Of a stretch of 64,000 nucleotides of DNA, positions 11,170 to 20,825 are shown piece after piece (position 1 is the stretch's first letter; every line of letters starts with the position of its first letter). Both the position numbers and the translations under genes were made by a program. Source of the stretch: an uncultured Jannaschia sp. (lineage in GTDB: Bacteria > Pseudomonadota > Alphaproteobacteria > Rhodobacterales > Rhodobacteraceae); NCBI RefSeq assembly GCF_947494025.1, contig NZ_CANLTQ010000001.1:248001-312000 (forward strand). Direction: 5' to 3'. The notes under the pieces are model-generated. The model was not told the origin of the DNA, ran no database searches, and saw only the letters and a list, made by a program, of their open reading frames with translations.

Positions 11170-12263
11170 TCGACCCCCGGTTCATGGACCACGCGCTCGC
11201 GCTGGCCGCGCGAGGGCTGGGCCGGGTCTGGCCGAACCCCGCCGTCGGTTGCGTGATCGAGCGGGACGGCCGCGTCCTTGGTCGGGCGCGCACCGCCGAT
11301 GGCGGCCGACCCCATGCGGAGCCGCTCGCTCTGGCGCAGGCCGGCCCGGCCGCGCGGGGCGCGACGGCCTATGTCACGCTGGAGCCTTGCGCCCATCACG
11401 GCCGGACCCCGCCCTGCGCCAACGCGTTTGTCGCCGCCGGCGTGGCGCGCGTCGTGGTGGCGCTGCGCGACCCCGATCCGAGGGTCGACGGCGGCGGCAT
11501 CGAACGGATGCGGCGGGCCGGGATCGAGGTGGTGGAGGGCATCCGCGAGGGCGAGGCCCGGACATTGCAGGCGGGCTTCGTCAGCCGCATCACGCAGGGG
11601 CGGCCGATGGTGACGCTGAAGCTCGCCATTACGCTCGACGGCCGGATCGCCACCGCGAGCGGGGAAAGCCGGTGGATCACCGGCCCCGAGGCGCGCGCCC
11701 ATGTCCACGCCGAACGCGCACGCCACGACGCGATCATCGTCGGCGCCGGCACTGCCCGGGCCGACGATCCGCGCCTGACCGTCCGGGGCCTCGGCGCGGC
11801 GCAGGCCGCCGGGCCGCAGCCGGTGCGGATCGTCCTGTCGCGCCGCCTCGACGTGCCGGCGGCATCCGCGCTGACGCGGGGCGGTCCGCCGGTCTGGATG
11901 CTCCACGGGCCCGGCGTCCCGGCCCCGACGCGGGCCGCGTTCTCGGACAAGGGCGTGACGCTCATCCCCTGCGCGACCGGGGCGGAGGGACAGATCGACC
12001 TCGAGGACGCGCTATCGGCGCTCGGCGGTCGCGGGCTGACCCGGCTTTATTGCGAGGGGGGCGGGACGCTGGCGGCCGCGCTGCTTTCGGCGGGTCTGGT
12101 GGACCGGCTCGACTGCTACAGCGCCGGGTCCCTGATCGGGGCGGAGGGCATTCCGGCGCTCGGCGCGATGGGCCTCGACACGCTTGCCGACGCCCCGCGC
12201 CTGCGATTCGCCGGCGCCGAGCGGCTTGGCCCCGACCTGCTCCATCGCTGGCGGCGCGACTGA
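11166..12263 (+). CDS. ribD: Bifunctional riboflavin biosynthesis deaminase/reductase RibD
   Basis: Carries out the second and third steps of riboflavin synthesis: deamination and then NADPH reduction of the pyrimidine intermediate. Length 365 aa. The deaminase domain has the zinc site H50-A-E52 with C75 and C84 (PHAEP and [12 protein letters not shown]). The reductase domain starts near residue 145 ([15 protein letters not shown]). The GTG start at 11166 overlaps the nrdR stop, so translation is coupled. No FMN riboswitch precedes it. The rest of the rib pathway is not in the window. Confidence 0.94.
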   Translation: MIDPRFMDHALALAARGLGRVWPNPAVGCVIERDGRVLGRARTADGGRPHAEPLALAQAGPAARGATAYVTLEPCAHHGRTPPCANAFVAAGVARVVVALRDPDPRVDGGGIERMRRAGIEVVEGIREGEARTLQAGFVSRITQGRPMVTLKLAITLDGRIATASGESRWITGPEARAHVHAERARHDAIIVGAGTARADDPRLTVRGLGAAQAAGPQPVRIVLSRRLDVPAASALTRGGPPVWMLHGPGVPAPTRAAFSDKGVTLIPCATGAEGQIDLEDALSALGGRGLTRLYCEGGGTLAAALLSAGLVDRLDCYSAGSLIGAEGIPALGAMGLDTLADAPRLRFAGAERLGPDLLHRWRRD

Positions 12264-12313
12264 CCCATCGGACGGACGAGGGCGGCACATGCGCGCCGCC
12301 GCGACGGGCGATC

Positions 12314-12331
12314 CCCGGCCGGATGGCCGGG
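12314..12331 (-). terminator. Hairpin between convergent ribD and metK
   Basis: Perfect 7-bp stem (12314-12320 with 12325-12331) with a GGAT loop lies 41 bases past the metK stop. No T-run follows, so termination is only inferred from its position between convergent genes. Confidence 0.4.
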
Positions 12332-12371
12332 CGAACGCTTCAGGCGCTGTGTCTCGCGATCGCGACGGTCT

Positions 12372-13556
12372 CTAGAGTCGCGACGTGATCGCTTCGGCCA
12401 GATCGGTCCGCTCCCACGAGAAGCCCCCGTCCGCGTCCGGCGCACGGCCGAAATGGCCGTAGGCCGCCGTGCGCTGATAGATCGGTTTGTTGAGGCCCAG
12501 ATGCGTGCGGATGCCCCGCGGCGTGAGGTCCATTGCCCCCGCTACCGCCCGCTCGATCGCGGCGTTGTCAGTCTCTCCGGTCCCGTGCGTATCCACGTAG
12601 ATTGAAAGCGGCTTCGCCACTCCGATCGCGTAGGAGAGCTGCAGCGTCGCCCGCTCGGCCAGTCCCGCCGCGACGATGTTCTTCGCAAGGTAGCGCGCGG
12701 CATAGGCGGCGGAGCGGTCCACCTTGGTCGGATCCTTGCCCGAAAAGGCCCCGCCCCCGTGCGGCGCCGCGCCGCCATAGGTGTCGACGATGATCTTGCG
12801 CCCGGTCAGGCCGGCATCCCCGTCGGGCCCGCCGATCACGAACTTGCCCGTCGGGTTGACCCACCATTCCGTCGAGGCGTCGAGCCAGCCCTCGGGCAGC
12901 ACCTCGCGGATATAGGGCTCGACGATGGCGCGCACGTCGGCGGAGGTCAGCCCCTCGTCGATATGCTGCGTCGACAGGACGAGCGACGACACGCCCACGG
13001 GGCGGCCGTCCCGGTAGCGCACCGTCAGCTGCGATTTGGCGTCCGGGCCGAGCATCGGCTCACGGCCCGATTTCCGCGCCTCGGCCAGCTTGCGCAGGAT
13101 CGCATGGGCGTAGTGGATCGGAGCGGGCATCAGTTCCGGCGTCTCCGAACAGGCATAGCCGAACATGATCCCCTGATCGCCGGCGCCCTCCTCCTTCTCG
13201 TTCGTGCCCACCACACCAGCCGCGATATGCGCCGACTGCTCGTGGAGGAGGTTCGTCACCTCCACCGTCTCGTGGTGGAACTTCTCCTGCGCGTAGCCGA
13301 TGTCGCGGATGCAGTCCCGCGCGATGCCCTCGATCCGGCCCATCATGTCCGCGAGTCGCGACGGGTCCGACAGGCCGATCTCGCCACCGATCACCACGCG
13401 GTCGGTGGTCGCGAAGGTCTCGGCGGCCACCCGCGCCTCCGGTTCCTCCGCGATCAGGGCGTCGAGGACGGCGTCGGAAATGCGATCGCAGACCTTGTCC
13501 GGATGCCCTTCGGAGACGGATTCCGAAGTGAAGGAGTAATTCTTGCGGCTGCTCAT
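12372..13556 (-). CDS. metK: S-adenosylmethionine synthetase
   Basis: Makes S-adenosylmethionine from methionine and ATP; cytosolic tetramer. Length 394 aa, typical. Signatures present: [10 protein letters not shown] near residue 17, DQGIMFGYA near 120 and the glycine-rich P-loop-like [16 protein letters not shown] near 265. The ATG at 13556 is fixed by the conserved N-terminus and by the GGAG eight bases upstream, which belongs to a SAM/SAH-type riboswitch. It is the distal gene of the phoH-lnt cluster and lies 59 bases from the lnt stop. Confidence 0.97.
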   Translation of the reverse strand: MSSRKNYSFTSESVSEGHPDKVCDRISDAVLDALIAEEPEARVAAETFATTDRVVIGGEIGLSDPSRLADMMGRIEGIARDCIRDIGYAQEKFHHETVEVTNLLHEQSAHIAAGVVGTNEKEEGAGDQGIMFGYACSETPELMPAPIHYAHAILRKLAEARKSGREPMLGPDAKSQLTVRYRDGRPVGVSSLVLSTQHIDEGLTSADVRAIVEPYIREVLPEGWLDASTEWWVNPTGKFVIGGPDGDAGLTGRKIIVDTYGGAAPHGGGAFSGKDPTKVDRSAAYAARYLAKNIVAAGLAERATLQLSYAIGVAKPLSIYVDTHGTGETDNAAIERAVAGAMDLTPRGIRTHLGLNKPIYQRTAAYGHFGRAPDADGGFSWERTDLAEAITSRL

Positions 13557-13560
13557 GGGG

Positions 13561-13603
13561 TGCTCCGATTGATGGTCCCGCCCCGTCAGGAAGCCGTTGG
13601 GGC
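13561..13603 (-). promoter_or_regulatory. SAM/SAH riboswitch controlling metK translation
   Basis: In RNA sense, the stem GCCCC (13603-13599) pairs with GGGGC (13584-13580). Its loop holds AACGGCUUCCUGAC, the hallmark of the Rhodobacterales SAM/SAH riboswitch. The downstream AUCGGAGCA (13569-13561) can form a pseudoknot in which GGAGC pairs with GCUUC of the loop. That GGAG is the metK ribosome-binding site, so ligand binding would hide it and lower translation when SAM is abundant. The motif, the gene (metK) and the distance to the start (4 bases from the motif end) all match the known class. Confidence 0.9.
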
Positions 13604-13615
13604 AGCAGCTTCCGA

Positions 13616-15088
13616 CTAGGGACGAACCGGCAGACGCACAACTCCGATTCGTCGGGAGACGAGGAGACAGCATGCCGCAAGCAAGGAAAGCAGGAGCAGC
13701 GCCGCCCAATCCCCGGTCGCGAGATAGGGCGTGGGCGGAAGCGCCAGCGGGACGGCCGCGTCCAGATGCCCCGAAACCTGCAGCGGCAGGCTCGCCCGAA
13801 CCGTCCCGCGCGCGTCGATCGACGCGGAGATGCCCGTGTTCGCGGCCCGCAGCACCGGCAGGCCGGATTCCGCGGCGCGCAGCCGTGCGAGGGCCAGATG
13901 CTGCTGCGGCCCGAACCGCCGTCCGAACCACGCGTCGTTGGTCAGGTGCAGGATCGCGCGCGGACGGGCGACGCGGGCGATGTCCTGCGGAAAGATCGCC
14001 TCGTAACAGATGAGCGGGAGAACGGGCCCGACCCCCGGCACGTCGAGGAGCGCCGGCCCGTCCCCCGGCGCGAACGTCCCGGCGAGGCGGGTGGCGAGCG
14101 GACCGATCCCTGCGAGGTCGAAGAGGCCCTGCGCCGGGAGGAACTCGCCGAAGGGCACGAGCCGGTGCTTGTCGTGGACCGCCGCGATCTCGCCCGAGGC
14201 GCTCTCGAGGAGCGCGACGGAGTTACGCGGATGCCCCTGCGGCCCGTAGCGCTGCACACCGATCAGGAACGGCACGCCCCCCGCCGCGTCCGCGAGGATC
14301 GGACGAAGGTCGTCGGCGTAGTCGAGCACCTCCGGCAGCGCCGTCTCCGGCCAGACCACCGCCACCGGCGGCGCCCCCTCGGGCGCGGCGGCCGTCTCCT
14401 CCAATCCGCGCCGGAAGAAGACGCCCCGCCAGTCCGGATCCCATTTGAGATGTTGCGGCGCGTTCGGCTGCACGAGGCGCAGGACGGGGCCCGCGCCCTC
14501 GGGCGCCGGCGGCAGCGACGCGCCGACCGCGAAGGGCAGAGCCCAGAGCGCCGCCCCGGCGCCCACGCCCGCGATCCGCCCCGTCGCGATGAGCCCCGCC
14601 CCGAGCAGCACCGCGATCCCGAGCCCGTGCGCGCCCACGAGCGAGGCCGCCGGCAGCGCGCCCGTGTCGATCAGCACGTGCCCCGGCAGGGCCCAGGGAA
14701 ACCCGGACAGGACGTAGGAACGCAGGAGTTCTACGAGGCCCAGCGCGACCGCCACCCCGACGGCCCCGTCGAGCCAACGCACGCCGACCCATCCCGCCAC
14801 CGCCCAGAACAGGCCGAACCCGACCGAAACGCCGACCAGGGCGACGGGCGCGAGCCAGGCCGTTGCTTCCGGGTCGATCAGGAAGGGCTCGACGATCCAG
14901 ACCAGCGCCAGCGCGAAATGCGCCATTCCGAAAAGGAGACCCGCCCGGAACGGGTGGCCGCTGCGCGCGATGTAGCCGATGCCGACGAGGTAGCCCGCGA
15001 AGGCGAGCCACCACAGACCCCAGGGCGCCTGTCCCGACGCGGCGGCGAGCCCCGCCAGGACGGGCCACAGGGCAGCAAGGACGGGCAA
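13616..15088 (-). CDS. lnt: Apolipoprotein N-acyltransferase
   Basis: Inner-membrane enzyme that adds the third acyl chain to lipoproteins. Length 490 aa from a TTG start at 15088 chosen because it directly follows the corC stop; no ATG is available before residue 50. The N-terminal half has about 6-7 membrane helices; the periplasmic nitrilase-like domain follows, with the catalytic triad visible as E248 (VWPETALPE), K307 ([12 protein letters not shown]) and C361 (ICYEAIFP). A last hydrophobic helix lies at about 465-485. It sits between corC and metK in the phoH-ybeY-corC-lnt order typical of proteobacteria. Confidence 0.93.
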   Translation of the reverse strand: MPVLAALWPVLAGLAAASGQAPWGLWWLAFAGYLVGIGYIARSGHPFRAGLLFGMAHFALALVWIVEPFLIDPEATAWLAPVALVGVSVGFGLFWAVAGWVGVRWLDGAVGVAVALGLVELLRSYVLSGFPWALPGHVLIDTGALPAASLVGAHGLGIAVLLGAGLIATGRIAGVGAGAALWALPFAVGASLPPAPEGAGPVLRLVQPNAPQHLKWDPDWRGVFFRRGLEETAAAPEGAPPVAVVWPETALPEVLDYADDLRPILADAAGGVPFLIGVQRYGPQGHPRNSVALLESASGEIAAVHDKHRLVPFGEFLPAQGLFDLAGIGPLATRLAGTFAPGDGPALLDVPGVGPVLPLICYEAIFPQDIARVARPRAILHLTNDAWFGRRFGPQQHLALARLRAAESGLPVLRAANTGISASIDARGTVRASLPLQVSGHLDAAVPLALPPTPYLATGDWAALLLLSLLAACCLLVSRRIGVVRLPVRP

Positions 15089-15089
15089 G

Positions 15090-16016
15090 TCAGGCGGCCT
15101 GCGGCATCCGAAGGCGCAGGCGCTTGATCCGCCGCGGGTCGGCATCCACGACCTCGATCTCCGCGCCCGAGGGATGCGGGATCACCTCGCCCCGCGCGGG
15201 CACCCGGCCGGCGAGCATGAAGACCAGACCGCCCAGCGTGTCGATCTCCTCCTCGTCCTCCTCCTCGACGAGACGCATGCCGATCTCGTCCTGGAAGTCG
15301 TCGATCGGCGTGCGGGCCAGGGCGAGGTAGCAGCCGGATTTTTCCTGCCGCCAGAACTTGCCCTCCTCCTGGTCGTGCTCGTCCTCGATCTCGCCGATGA
15401 CCTGCTCGATCAGATCCTCCAGCGTCACGAGCCCGTCCACGCCGCCGTATTCGTCGATCACGAGCGCCATGTGAATGCGCTGCGTCTGCATCTTGGTGAG
15501 CAGCACGCCGATGGGCATGGAGGGGGGCGCGTAGATCAGCTGCCGCAGAAGCGGCCTGATCTCGAACGGCTTCTCGCGGTCGCCGTTGAAGCCGTGATTG
15601 AGCGCCAGATCCTTCAGGTGGATCATCCCCAGCGGCACGTCGAGCGTTCCCTCGAAGACCGGAAGGCGCGTCATTCCGCTTTCGCGGAACTTCGCGACCA
15701 GATCGGGCAACGAAATGTCCACCGGCAGCGCCACCACCTCCGCGCGGGGGATCAGCACGTCGTCCAGCCGTTTCAGCCGCAGATTCAGGAGCCCCGGCGT
15801 GGTGCGCGGGGCCGGTCCATCCTCGGATGCGGTCTGGGTGGCGGGAGTTTCGGTGCCGAATCCCGCCAACATGCGCGAGATGAAACCGGGGCGCGATCCC
15901 GCGGGATCGGCGTTCGCGTTGTCGACGATCGTACTGTCCACACTCGTACTGTCGTCGTTGGTCTTGTCTTCGTCCTGCGCGCCGTGCGCGGCGCTAGACG
16001 ATCCGTCCTTGTCCAT
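15090..16016 (-). CDS. corC: CBS-domain hemolysin-family protein (CorC/TlyC-like)
   Basis: 308 aa cytoplasmic CorC-type protein without the DUF21 membrane domain. It has an acidic, low-complexity N-terminus (about residues 1-60), then two CBS domains (around DVLIPRAEVVALP to FVIDEYGG-like LVIDEYGGVDGLVTLEDL) and a C-terminal CorC/HlyC transporter-associated domain. In E. coli CorC is linked to Mg2+/Co2+ efflux; actual hemolysis is not implied. The ATG at 16016 overlaps the end of ybeY by 23 bases; an upstream in-frame start would add an unsupported leader. Its stop (15090) lies one base before the lnt start codon. Confidence 0.87.
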   Translation of the reverse strand: MDKDGSSSAAHGAQDEDKTNDDSTSVDSTIVDNANADPAGSRPGFISRMLAGFGTETPATQTASEDGPAPRTTPGLLNLRLKRLDDVLIPRAEVVALPVDISLPDLVAKFRESGMTRLPVFEGTLDVPLGMIHLKDLALNHGFNGDREKPFEIRPLLRQLIYAPPSMPIGVLLTKMQTQRIHMALVIDEYGGVDGLVTLEDLIEQVIGEIEDEHDQEEGKFWRQEKSGCYLALARTPIDDFQDEIGMRLVEEEDEEEIDTLGGLVFMLAGRVPARGEVIPHPSGAEIEVVDADPRRIKRLRLRMPQAA

Positions 16017-16530
16017 CGGACCTTGGGGCCTCCGTTCCTGAACCGGCTCGGTTGCCGGCGCCTGCGTCCATATCAGATGCGTAGGGGTCGGCATATCCCA
16101 AACCGCCCAGAATACGAACCTCCTCGGCCTCCATCCGTTTCGCGTCCGATGCCGTACCGTGATCGTGCCCGAGGAGGTGCAGCGTGGCGTGGACGAGAAG
16201 GTGGATCACATGCGCCTCGAACGACTTGTCCTGCTCGGCGGCCTCCCGCGCACAGGTCTCGTAGGCGATGGCGATGTCGCCCAGTTCCGGCTCCAGCGGA
16301 GCGACGTCCGGGCGACGGGTCTCGGACGGCCAGCTCAGCACGTTGGTCGGGCGCGCCTTGCCGCGGAAGCTCCCGTTGAGCTCCGCGATCCGCGCATCGT
16401 CGCAGCCCATCACAGCCACCTCGCAATCCTCCAGCCCGGCGAGCGCGGCGGGCACGGCGATCCCCGCCAGCCGCTCCAGCGCCTCCTGCCAGCGGTCGTC
16501 CTCCACGATGACGTCGACGACGTGGCTCAT
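15994..16530 (-). CDS. ybeY: Endoribonuclease YbeY (16S rRNA maturation)
   Basis: Zinc-dependent RNase involved in 16S rRNA 3'-end maturation and ribosome quality control. Length 178 aa, slightly long because of a C-terminal Gly/Arg/Asp tail that overlaps the corC start. The metal site is complete: H114, H118 and H124 in HATLHLLGHDH. The ATG at 16530 overlaps the stop of the upstream RraB-like gene (ATGA). The neighbour phoH is a usual partner. Confidence 0.93.
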   Translation of the reverse strand: MSHVVDVIVEDDRWQEALERLAGIAVPAALAGLEDCEVAVMGCDDARIAELNGSFRGKARPTNVLSWPSETRRPDVAPLEPELGDIAIAYETCAREAAEQDKSFEAHVIHLLVHATLHLLGHDHGTASDAKRMEAEEVRILGGLGYADPYASDMDAGAGNRAGSGTEAPRSDGQGRIV

Positions 16531-16859
16531 ACCCCCATGAACCCCCAGCCCGTGGGTCGGAACCCGTGGCGCAGGGCGGCTTCGGTCGTGCGGCGCTCCT
16601 CGGCGTGGATCGTCCCGGGCGACAGCGGCATCTCCGCGCTCTGCGCCTCGATCGTCTCGGGTTCGTCGTCCTCGGCGGGGTAATGCTCGACGTCGAAACC
16701 CTCGTCCTCGAGCCAGCCCATGAACTCGGTCGCGTCCGAACCCTCCCCGCCCTCGAAATGCAGGTCGAGCAAGCCCGTCGCCGGCAGGTCGTGTTCCGCC
16801 GCCATTTCCGCCCAGAGCCGTTCGGTCTCGGCGCGCTGCGCGTCGAAATCGAAGCTCAT
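16527..16859 (-). CDS. RraB-like protein (putative regulator of RNase E)
   Basis: 110 aa, acidic, soluble. The layout resembles RraB-family proteins annotated in Rhodobacterales as ribonuclease E inhibitors: an N-terminal helix (FDAQRAETERLWAEM), an acidic middle, and a conserved end HGFRPTGWGF. The assignment rests on recalled family resemblance, not on a catalytic motif. Start and stop both overlap neighbours by ATGA (phoH upstream, ybeY downstream), so it is translated as part of this block. If correct, an RNase E modulator is made together with two RNA-processing proteins. Confidence 0.6.
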   Translation of the reverse strand: MSFDFDAQRAETERLWAEMAAEHDLPATGLLDLHFEGGEGSDATEFMGWLEDEGFDVEHYPAEDDEPETIEAQSAEMPLSPGTIHAEERRTTEAALRHGFRPTGWGFMGV

Positions 16860-17875
16860 CGCCGCTCCAGCCGTGCCGCCTCCCGCCGCACGTCGTCCTT
16901 CTCGTAGGCGGTGATGATCTTGGCGACGAGAGGGTGGCGAACGACGTCGGTGGCGGTGAAGTAGTTGAAGCTGATCCCCTCCACCCCGCGCAGGATCTCC
17001 TCCGCGTCGCGCAGGCCGGATTGCACCCCGCGCGGAAGGTCCACCTGGGAGCGGTCGCCGGTGATCGCCATCCGGCTCCCCTGCCCCAGACGGGTCAGGA
17101 ACATCTTCATCTGCATGGTGGTCGCGTTCTGCGCCTCGTCGAGGATGACAAAGGCGTTCGACAGCGTGCGCCCCCGCATGAACGCGAGCGGCGCGATCTC
17201 CACCCGCTTTTCCTCGCGCAGCTTCTGGAGCTGCTTGCCCGGCAGAAAGTCGTTCAGCGCGTCGTAGAGCGGCTGCATGTAGGGATCGACCTTCTCGTCC
17301 TGCGTGCCGGGCAGGAAGCCCAGCTTTTCGCCGGCCTCCACGGCGGGGCGCGTGAGGATGATCCGGTCCACCTCGCCCGTGATGAACTTCGAGACGGCGA
17401 CCGCGACCGCGATATAGGTCTTGCCGGTGCCCGCCGGGCCAATCCCGAAGGTCAGCTCGTGCTCGAGCAGCGCCTGCGTATAGGCTTTCTGCGCCTCGGT
17501 CCGCGGCTCCATCGTCTTCTTGCGCGTGCGGATTTCCAGCGCGGGGCCGGGGAACATCTCTTCCTGGTCGCCCTGCTGCGCGCCGTCCGACGCCTCGTCG
17601 AAGCGCAGGCGGATAAGGCCGTCGATCGCGCCCATGTCGACCTGCTTGCCCGCTTCGAGCCGGGCATAGAGCGCGTTCAGCACCCGCTCGGCCTCCGCCG
17701 CGGCCTCGCCGTGAATCGTGAGCGCGTTGCCCCGATGGACGATCTGCACGCCGACGAGCTGCTCCACCTGCGCGAGATGGGCGCCGTGCGGACCGACAAG
17801 GTCGATCATCAGGCGGTTGTCGGGAAACTCCAGCTGGAGCGCGATGCTGTCGTCGGGTGCGAGGATCGAGGCCAA
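16856..17875 (-). CDS. phoH: PhoH-family ATPase (PhoH-like / YbeZ)
   Basis: 339 aa. An N-terminal KH-like segment (residues about 15-80) precedes the P-loop ATPase domain with Walker A GPAGTGKT at residues 146-153 and Walker B VILDEAQN. YbeZ/PhoH works with YbeY in RNA metabolism. The start is TTG at 17875 with GGAG six bases upstream; a nearby GTG is out of frame. It heads the block phoH-rraB-like-ybeY-corC-lnt-metK. Confidence 0.93.
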   Translation of the reverse strand: MASILAPDDSIALQLEFPDNRLMIDLVGPHGAHLAQVEQLVGVQIVHRGNALTIHGEAAAEAERVLNALYARLEAGKQVDMGAIDGLIRLRFDEASDGAQQGDQEEMFPGPALEIRTRKKTMEPRTEAQKAYTQALLEHELTFGIGPAGTGKTYIAVAVAVSKFITGEVDRIILTRPAVEAGEKLGFLPGTQDEKVDPYMQPLYDALNDFLPGKQLQKLREEKRVEIAPLAFMRGRTLSNAFVILDEAQNATTMQMKMFLTRLGQGSRMAITGDRSQVDLPRGVQSGLRDAEEILRGVEGISFNYFTATDVVRHPLVAKIITAYEKDDVRREAARLERR

Positions 17876-18075
17876 TCACGGCTCCTTCAGGGCGAAATCT
17901 GCTGTAGCGTGCCCCGCCTCGGGCAGGACGCGCAAGACAGGTAGGATCGAACCGGAGAAATTTCACGGGCGCGTCGCAGATGCCGCGGCTCGGACGGACG
18001 TCCGTGGCCATCCGGCAACCTTCCGTTAACCATTCGCGGTAAAGAAGGCGTTGACGTTAAGGATGGAGTCACAAC

Positions 18076-18357
18076 TTGCGAAATTCGGTAATATTCGCCG
18101 CCTGCCTCGCCGCGACCGGTGCCCATGCGCAGGAGCCGGCACAGATCCGCGTCGGCTGCCACCGCTACATCTCCAGCGAGATCATCTGGGACAAGCCGCG
18201 CGACAACTTCGTCACGGATCTGCGCGCCATCGGCTACAACCCGGTGGACGCGCTCGCCGTAGCGACGACGCTTTGCCGCGATCCGCGCTATCTCGGAGGG
18301 GGCGACGAGATGATTTCCGGTCTGCGCGAGCTGCTGCGGAGCAATCCGCCCCGCTAG
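18076..18357 (+). CDS. Small secreted protein of unknown function
   Basis: 93 aa with a signal peptide (residues about 1-18, ending AHA-QE) and a mature part of about 75 residues with two cysteines (near 28 and 67) that could form a disulfide in the periplasm. Start is TTG at 18076 with GGAG seven bases upstream. It lies alone on the plus strand between the oppositely directed phoH block and miaB. I do not recognise a family. Confidence 0.6.
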   Translation: MRNSVIFAACLAATGAHAQEPAQIRVGCHRYISSEIIWDKPRDNFVTDLRAIGYNPVDALAVATTLCRDPRYLGGGDEMISGLRELLRSNPPR

Positions 18358-18366
18358 GCCCGGCCA

Positions 18367-19689
18367 TCAGACCAGTTCCGCGGCCAGCGAGTTCGCCTTG
18401 GCCGCCACCACGCGCACGCGCGCGACCCGGCCCACAAGGGCCTCGGGCGCGTCGGCATGGACGGCCTGCAGGTAATCCGACTTGCCCACGAGCTGTCCCG
18501 GCAGCCGCCCCGCCTTCTCGAACAGCACGTTCGTCTCCCGCCCGACCATCGCCGCCTGCGCCGCCTGCTGCTGCTCCGTCAGGAGCGCCTGCAGCCGGTG
18601 CAGACGTTCGACCGCGACCTCCTGGGGCACCTCCGCCCGTTCCGCCGCGGGCGTGCCGGGCCGGGGCGAGTAGCGGAACGAATAGGCCGCGGCGTAGCGC
18701 ACCCGCCGCACCAGATCGAGCGTCGCCTCGAAATCCGCCTCCGTTTCGCCCGGAAAGCCGACGATGAAATCGCCCGACAGCGCGAGATCGGGCCGCGCAA
18801 TCCGCAACCTGTCGATCAATTCGACGTAGTCCGCCGCCCCGTGCTTGCGGTTCATCGCCCTCAGGATGCGGTCGCTGCCCGACTGCACGGGCAGGTGCAG
18901 ATACGGCATCAGCTTGGCGCACGCCCCGTGCGCCGCGATCAGGTCGTCCGACATGTCGTTCGGGTGCGACGTCGTGAACCGGATGCGCTCCAGCCCCTCG
19001 ATCCCGTCGAGCGCCCAGATCAGATCCGCGAGCGACCATGTCCGTCCGTCCGGGCCCGCGCCATGATAGGCGTTCACGTTCTGCCCGAGCAGCGTGATCT
19101 CCCGCACGCCCCGGTCCACCAGTGCCTGCGCCTCGGAGATGAGACGCGCGGCCGGCCGACTGACCTCGGCGCCGCGGGTATAGGGGACGACGCAGAAGGC
19201 GCAGAACTTGTCGCACCCCTCCTGCACCGTCAGAAAGGCGGAAGGCTTCGCGGCGGGCGTGCGAAGTTTCGGAAGGTGGTCGAACTTGTCCTCCTCCGGC
19301 ATCTCGGTGTCCAGCGCCTTCTCGCCCGCCGCGACGCGGGCCAGCATGGCGGGCAAACGATGATAGGTCTGCGGCCCCACCACGAGGTCGACCAGCGGCT
19401 GACGCGCCATGATCTCGCCGCCCTCGGCCTGCGCGACGCAGCCCGCGACGCCGATCCGGAGATCGGGCTTCGCATCCTTCAGCGGACGGAGGCGGCCCAG
19501 GTCGGAATAGACCTTTTCCGCCGCCTTTTCCCGAATGTGGCAGGTGTTGAGGAGGATCAGGTCCGCCTCGCCCGCATCCGCCGTCGTCTCGTAGCCCTCG
19601 GCCGCCATCGCCTCGGCCATGCGTTCGCTGTCGTAGACGTTCATCTGGCACCCGTAGGTCTTGATGTGCAGCTTTTTCGTCGCGGTCAT
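18367..19689 (-). CDS. miaB: tRNA-2-methylthio-N6-dimethylallyladenosine synthase
   Basis: Radical-SAM methylthiotransferase that modifies A37 of tRNAs reading UNN codons. Length 440 aa. The UPF0004 domain holds cluster cysteines C14 (TYGCQMN), the NTC of LLNTCHIRE and GVAGC; the radical-SAM cluster is CDKFCAFC near residues 157-164; a TRAM domain ends the protein. The ATG at 19689 is chosen because it matches the family N-terminus; an in-frame start 33 bases upstream is possible. It is transcribed toward phoH, the usual miaB-phoH order, with the small secreted gene lying between in the opposite sense. Confidence 0.94.
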   Translation of the reverse strand: MTATKKLHIKTYGCQMNVYDSERMAEAMAAEGYETTADAGEADLILLNTCHIREKAAEKVYSDLGRLRPLKDAKPDLRIGVAGCVAQAEGGEIMARQPLVDLVVGPQTYHRLPAMLARVAAGEKALDTEMPEEDKFDHLPKLRTPAAKPSAFLTVQEGCDKFCAFCVVPYTRGAEVSRPAARLISEAQALVDRGVREITLLGQNVNAYHGAGPDGRTWSLADLIWALDGIEGLERIRFTTSHPNDMSDDLIAAHGACAKLMPYLHLPVQSGSDRILRAMNRKHGAADYVELIDRLRIARPDLALSGDFIVGFPGETEADFEATLDLVRRVRYAAAYSFRYSPRPGTPAAERAEVPQEVAVERLHRLQALLTEQQQAAQAAMVGRETNVLFEKAGRLPGQLVGKSDYLQAVHADAPEALVGRVARVRVVAAKANSLAAELV

Positions 19690-19814
19690 GGCATGCGCCC
19701 CTGTCTCGTCGCGTTGCGCCAATACCGCAGGCCCGCCCCTGCCGCAACGCGGCCCCGTTGCGACCGGGGCGACGTTGCGGAAGGGTGCGCCGGACGCGAC
19801 CGGGACGGATTTCC

Positions 19815-20675
19815 ATGCACTTCACCTCGCCGGAGGATCTGACCGCCCGCGCCGCACGCCTCGGGGCGGGTCCCGCGCTGATGGTGATCTGCGAGGACGA
19901 ATGCGAGATCCGCGGCACGATCCGCCACCATCTCGACGCGGGGTTCGGCGCGATCCTCCTCGCCGTGCCGCCGGGCGTGCGCGTGCCCGACCCCTTGCCC
20001 GAACGTGTGCATCGCCTTTCGCTCGGGACGCGACCGGAGGATGTGACGCTCGCCTGCGTCAACGCGCTCATTGCGGGCCGCCCGGCCGGGTCATGGACGG
20101 GCTACCTCTACAACGCCGAATACCTGTTCCACCCGTTCGCGGAGAGCCGGCGCATCGGCGAGGCGCTCGCCTTCTGCACCGAGGAGCGGCGCGACAGCGT
20201 GGTCGCCTTTGTCGCCGATCTTTATCCCGGCACGCTCGACCGGAGCGCCAACGGCGTGGATCCGGACGATGCCTGGCTCGACGCGACGGGCTACTTCGCG
20301 CTGGCGCGGATGGACGGGCAGGTGCCGAAGGACCGGCAGCTCGACTTCCACGGCGGCCTGCGCTGGCGGTTCGAGGAACACGTGCCGCCCTCGCGCCGCC
20401 GGATGGACCGCGTCGCACTGTTTCGCGCCAAGCGGGATTTGCGACTGCTGCCCGGACACCTCCTCAACGACGAGGAGATGAACACCTATGCCTGTCCGTG
20501 GCACCATTCGCTGACGGCGTCGATCGCGTCGTTCCGGGCGGCGAAGGCGCTCGCCACCAATCCCGGCTCGCGCGCGGCGATCCGCGGCTTTCGCTGGGGC
20601 GGGTCGGTGCGCTTCGAATGGCGCGCGCAGCAACTGCTCGATCTGGGGCTGATGGAGCCCGGGCAATGGTTCTGA
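19815..20675 (+). CDS. Conserved protein, possibly a GT-A-type glycosyltransferase
   Basis: 286 aa, no signal peptide. The N-terminus ([20 protein letters not shown]) has the alternating beta/alpha pattern of a GT-A nucleotide-sugar fold, and a later block [14 protein letters not shown] and [10 protein letters not shown] resembles conserved parts of Rhodobacterales glycosyltransferase-family-2-like proteins. The canonical DXD metal motif is not certain (a DLY follows a hydrophobic strand near residue 135). ATG at 19815 chosen over in-frame upstream GTG. A single gene divergent from miaB. Substrate unknown. Confidence 0.5.
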   Translation: MHFTSPEDLTARAARLGAGPALMVICEDECEIRGTIRHHLDAGFGAILLAVPPGVRVPDPLPERVHRLSLGTRPEDVTLACVNALIAGRPAGSWTGYLYNAEYLFHPFAESRRIGEALAFCTEERRDSVVAFVADLYPGTLDRSANGVDPDDAWLDATGYFALARMDGQVPKDRQLDFHGGLRWRFEEHVPPSRRRMDRVALFRAKRDLRLLPGHLLNDEEMNTYACPWHHSLTASIASFRAAKALATNPGSRAAIRGFRWGGSVRFEWRAQQLLDLGLMEPGQWF

Positions 20676-20764
20676 GACGGCAACATTCCCGCAGGACGGA
20701 GCAAAGGTCCGGGTCGGTCGGCCATGCACCCGCCGGGCGATACTGCGTCCGTGAAACGAAAGAC

Positions 20765-20786
20765 GCGCCCCCCTTTCGGGGCGCGC
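20765..20786 (-). terminator. hsp20 rho-independent terminator
   Basis: Perfect 8-bp stem (20765-20772 with 20779-20786), followed in minus-strand sense by TCTTTCGTTT. It lies 40 bases past the hsp20 stop and may also stop transcription from the convergent gene. Confidence 0.7.
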
Positions 20787-20825
20787 GCCGCTCCTTCAAC
20801 CGAAGGCACAGTCCTGGGGTTCAGC

